This document shows, one piece after another, positions 62,227 to 64,000 of a DNA stretch of 64,000 nucleotides. The stretch covers positions 547,265-611,264 of the forward strand of contig NZ_BBRJ01000002.1 of assembly GCF_002090095.1 (NCBI RefSeq). Direction: 5' to 3'. The notes below the pieces were generated by a model that worked only from the letters and a program-made list of their open reading frames with translations, made no database searches and had not been told where the DNA came from. Numbering within the stretch: position 1 is the first letter of the stretch; the number at the start of each line of letters is the position of its first letter. A program made the translations under genes and the position numbers. The stretch comes from Demequina sp. NBRC 110053 (GTDB lineage Bacteria; Actinomycetota; Actinomycetes; Actinomycetales; Demequinaceae).

Positions 62227-62244
62227 CACCCCGAGCGCGGCTCT

Positions 62245-62262
62245 GGTCAGCGCGCGCTGACC
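62245..62262. terminator. Perfect 18-bp palindrome at a convergent gene junction
   Basis: GGTCAGCG and CGCTGACC flank a central CG. It overlaps the last codons of the minus-strand gene ending at 62247 and lies 19 nt after the HTH stop. It may serve as a terminator for both, although with no loop it could instead be a protein-binding site. Confidence 0.5.
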
Positions 62263-62756
62263 TCGACGATCGACGCGATCGGGACGGTGCGGACCTCCCG
62301 CGGGGCATCGGCCTGGATGTCGATGTGGTCCGCGCCCACATCGTGGATGACTCCCACGACCTCGACGCCACAGCGGACGGACACCCGCGCCCGGTCACGG
62401 CTCAAGGCGCGCAGGGCGTGGGACAGAGTCAGGCGCTCCTCGACTGCGGTCAACGCATCGGCCCGCCGCGGCAGACCCGCGATCGCGGCAACCGAGGCCA
62501 GGGGCACCAGGCGCTGCAGCCCGTCGTCATCCAGCAGCAGCCATTGACCCCCTGAGTCGACCAGATCGCCTGCGATCCTGCTGCCATCTGCGAGGTCGAC
62601 CGCCACCGCCGTGCCCCGCGCGGCCGCGATGCGCGCCGCCAACGCGACGGTCGCGCGCTCGCCTCGCGTGCGCTCCGCCACCTCGCGACGCCACTGCGAT
62701 TCCTCCTGTGCGAGCGCCTGGCCCTCCAGATCCCTGAACAGCGCGTCCCATCGCAT
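62247..62756 (-). CDS. Conserved actinobacterial protein of unknown function
   Basis: 169 residues. An N-terminal charged helix (MRWDALFRDLEGQALAQEE) is followed by two small beta-rich repeats: VDLADGSRIAGDLVDSGGQWLLL (about 55-77) and VEVVGVIHDVGADHIDIQ (about 130-147), resembling a duplicated Sm-like or SH3-like barrel. I recognise it as a common actinobacterial hypothetical near secA/LysM genes. Function unknown. Confidence 0.72.
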   Translation of the reverse strand: MRWDALFRDLEGQALAQEESQWRREVAERTRGERATVALAARIAAARGTAVAVDLADGSRIAGDLVDSGGQWLLLDDDGLQRLVPLASVAAIAGLPRRADALTAVEERLTLSHALRALSRDRARVSVRCGVEVVGVIHDVGADHIDIQADAPREVRTVPIASIVEVSAR

Positions 62757-62802
62757 GCCCTCACGCTACGGCCAGCGCTGTCCACAGCCAAGGCCCGGGC
62801 AC

Positions 62803-62868
62803 TCGACAGTTGCGCGCCACCGTTGTATACCTAGCATTATCAAAACGCATCAAACGTCATCAAGGAGC
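62803..62868 (+). promoter_or_regulatory. LysM gene promoter and three 10-bp direct repeats
   Basis: TCGACA (62803-62808) and TATACC (62826-62831) have a 17-nt spacer and form a likely promoter. Directly downstream, ATCAAAACGC, ATCAAACGTC and ATCAAGGAGC start at 62839, 62849 and 62859, a 10-bp period. The third overlaps the ribosome-binding site. BldC-type proteins bind direct repeats in this head-to-tail manner, and one is encoded at 62008. Confidence 0.5.
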
Positions 62869-62873
62869 ATCTC

Positions 62874-63548
62874 ATGGTCTTCACGCCGCCGCCGAACGGC
62901 CCGCGATCACGAGTGCTGGCCGCGCTCGCCGTCATCGCCGCACCCGCCAGCGCGGTCGGCTTGGGCTCGCACGCATGGACGCTCGCGCGCACCGTCCAGC
63001 CGTCCACCGTGCAGCTTCACGACCTCGTCGCGCTGGGCGCGGCAGGAGCGGGCGCGGCCATCGCCACCGCTCTCACGCTCTCCGCCCTCGCGTTCGGCGC
63101 AACCTCGCCCGGCTCGCGTGCACGCGCCGCCGCAGCACGGTGCATGCCGCGCGCGTGGCGGCGGGTCGTCTCTGCCGCCGTGGGCGGAGCGGTCGCTACC
63201 GGCGCCTCGCTGCCCGCGGCCGCAGCTCCGGGCGCGGGATGGGAGGAGCCGGACCCCTCGACTCCACCGCCGGCTGCGGCCGGATGGGGCGGCGTTGCGG
63301 ACGCGCCGGCAGCTCCGTCGACGCCGGACCTGGGTCGCCCACGGAGCTCGACCCCCGCGCACGACGTCGTGGTCGCTGCCGGCGACTCGCTGTGGGCGAT
63401 CACCCAACGAGAGCACGGCGGCCCGCCCAATCAGATCGCCCGCGCGTGGCCCCAGCTGTACCGCGCGAACGAAGCCACGATCGGCGACGATCCCCATCTG
63501 ATCCACCCTGGCCAGCGTCTCGAGCTCCCTGAGGGGTGGACGCGATGA
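62874..63548 (+). CDS. LysM-domain membrane protein
   Basis: 224 residues. Two hydrophobic segments (about 12-32 and 45-72) place it in the membrane, a third (about 98-118) precedes a Pro/Ala-rich linker, and a LysM peptidoglycan-binding domain ends it (about 165-222: DVVVAAGDSLWAITQRE, HPGQRLELPEGW). AAGGAG precedes the ATG. It overlaps the Rv3235-family gene by 4 nt (ATGA). It is probably a cell-wall or division protein. Confidence 0.85.
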   Translation: MVFTPPPNGPRSRVLAALAVIAAPASAVGLGSHAWTLARTVQPSTVQLHDLVALGAAGAGAAIATALTLSALAFGATSPGSRARAAAARCMPRAWRRVVSAAVGGAVATGASLPAAAAPGAGWEEPDPSTPPPAAAGWGGVADAPAAPSTPDLGRPRSSTPAHDVVVAAGDSLWAITQREHGGPPNQIARAWPQLYRANEATIGDDPHLIHPGQRLELPEGWTR

Positions 63549-63934
63549 GCGCGCAGCCGCTGTCCTCAGCGCAGCCGGCCCCCGGGCTGCTGCCGCGCGC
63601 ACGCCGGGCGTTGGGCGATCCGACGCCCCTCGCATGCACCGTCGCCAAGGCGGCGATGGAGGCGGTGCTCGGAGGTCCGTCGCTCGACCCCTACGTCAGA
63701 TGGCTCGACCCCGCCACGTTCAACCAGATCGCCCGTCAACGATCGCTCGCCCTTCGCGCAGGTCGCCGCCTGACGGGGCCAGTGGGCATCAGGCGAGCGC
63801 GCGCCTCGCGCGTCGCCCGCGATGCCGCCGAGGTCTCCGTGGTGATCGACTACGACGGTCGCTGCCGCGCCGCCGCCCTGCGCCTCGAGGAGGTCGCAGG
63901 ACGTTGGCAGGTGACTCAACTGCTCCTGGGGTGA
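63545..63934 (+). CDS. Rv3235-family protein
   Basis: 129 residues. The C-terminal half (ARASRVARDAAEVSVVIDYDGRCRAAALRLEEVAGRWQVTQLLLG) is the small domain seen in Rv3235 of mycobacteria, located next to secA there as here. The function is unknown. The ATG overlaps the LysM gene stop. It stops 3 nt before the convergent secA stop. Confidence 0.85.
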   Translation: MSAQPLSSAQPAPGLLPRARRALGDPTPLACTVAKAAMEAVLGGPSLDPYVRWLDPATFNQIARQRSLALRAGRRLTGPVGIRRARASRVARDAAEVSVVIDYDGRCRAAALRLEEVAGRWQVTQLLLG

Positions 63935-63937
63935 GGC

Positions 63938-64000
63938 TCAGACCTCGTTCTTGCCGTGGCAGGCCTTGTACTTCTTGCCGGAGCCGCAGGGGCACTGCGC
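63938..64000 (-). CDS. secA: Protein translocase ATPase SecA, C-terminal end only
   Basis: The last 20 codons of a gene that enters from the right edge: AQCPCGSGKKYKACHGKNEV, then stop. This is the SEC-C zinc motif CxCx8CH that ends SecA and binds SecB or the ribosome. The SEC-C motif also occurs in other proteins, but the neighbouring Rv3235-family gene supports SecA. Confidence 0.85.
   Translation of the reverse strand, partial: AQCPCGSGKKYKACHGKNEV

Noticed and set aside
62778-62790. DnaA box (TGTCCACA)
   Set aside because: A single imperfect match without neighbours, far from any origin-type gene.

Overview
The window is about 70% G+C. It carries genes typical of the order Micrococcales (Actinobacteria): a Kgd-type 2-oxoglutarate enzyme, an RsrA/SigR pair with an HX3CX2C anti-sigma factor, an Rv3235-family gene beside secA, a 24-codon bL37 gene, and argS-lysA plus hom-thrC-thrB blocks. 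A relative of Cellulomonadaceae or Demequinaceae is plausible, but that assignment is inference. Many genes seem to lack a 5' leader, because a -10 hexamer ends 5-8 nt before the start codon.

1-13.2 kb is a carbohydrate locus. It holds the N-terminal 1620 residues of a giant secreted protein (PA14, sugar-dehydrogenase-type propeller, carbohydrate-binding modules, DUF1080/3-keto-glycoside hydrolase-like domain, Ig repeats), a ROK regulator, a sugar isomerase/epimerase-like TIM barrel, a Gfo/Idh/MocA oxidoreductase, and a ribose-type ABC importer (lipoprotein, double ATPase, permease). 13.2-19 kb holds a heterodimeric ABC exporter under a TetR repressor with a visible operator, a GNAT acetyltransferase and a ThuA-domain protein.

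19-31 kb is amino-acid metabolism: thrB, thrC and hom, then lysA and argS. The usual argS-lysA-hom-thrC-thrB series is split by about 3.5 kb holding a DUF817 membrane protein, a low-molecular-weight phosphatase, two small acidic paralogues and an ArsR-ArsC fusion. 29-38 kb is a mixed stretch: YjbR-like protein, MBL-fold hydrolase, lipoproteins, an asparaginase-like domain, tRNA-Arg(CCG), dehydrogenases, patatin, alanine dehydrogenase, a GIN-domain lipoprotein and a VanY-type peptidase with an MtrA-like box. 38-47 kb has two CNNM/CBS membrane proteins, an ABC-2 exporter, kgd, and an SGNH-fold protein lacking its catalytic serine.

47-53 kb is a phosphate/arsenate module. An ArsR and a second ArsR-like/ArsC fusion run towards a pstSCAB operon that ends in an orphan winged-helix regulator and is preceded by a three-repeat Pho box. 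53-64 kb has a solitary PilT-like ATPase, bL37, rsrA/sigR, a DoxX-aroA-rsgA overlapping operon, hisN, a CpaB-like (SAF)/CpaE-like/DUF6912 operon, a BldC-like HTH gene, a LysM protein, an Rv3235-family gene and the 3' end of secA.

Coding density is very high. Neighbouring genes often overlap by 1-4 nt (ATGA, GTGA, TTGA, TGATG), and two convergent pairs overlap by 52 and 71 nt. No IS element, prophage or CRISPR array was seen.
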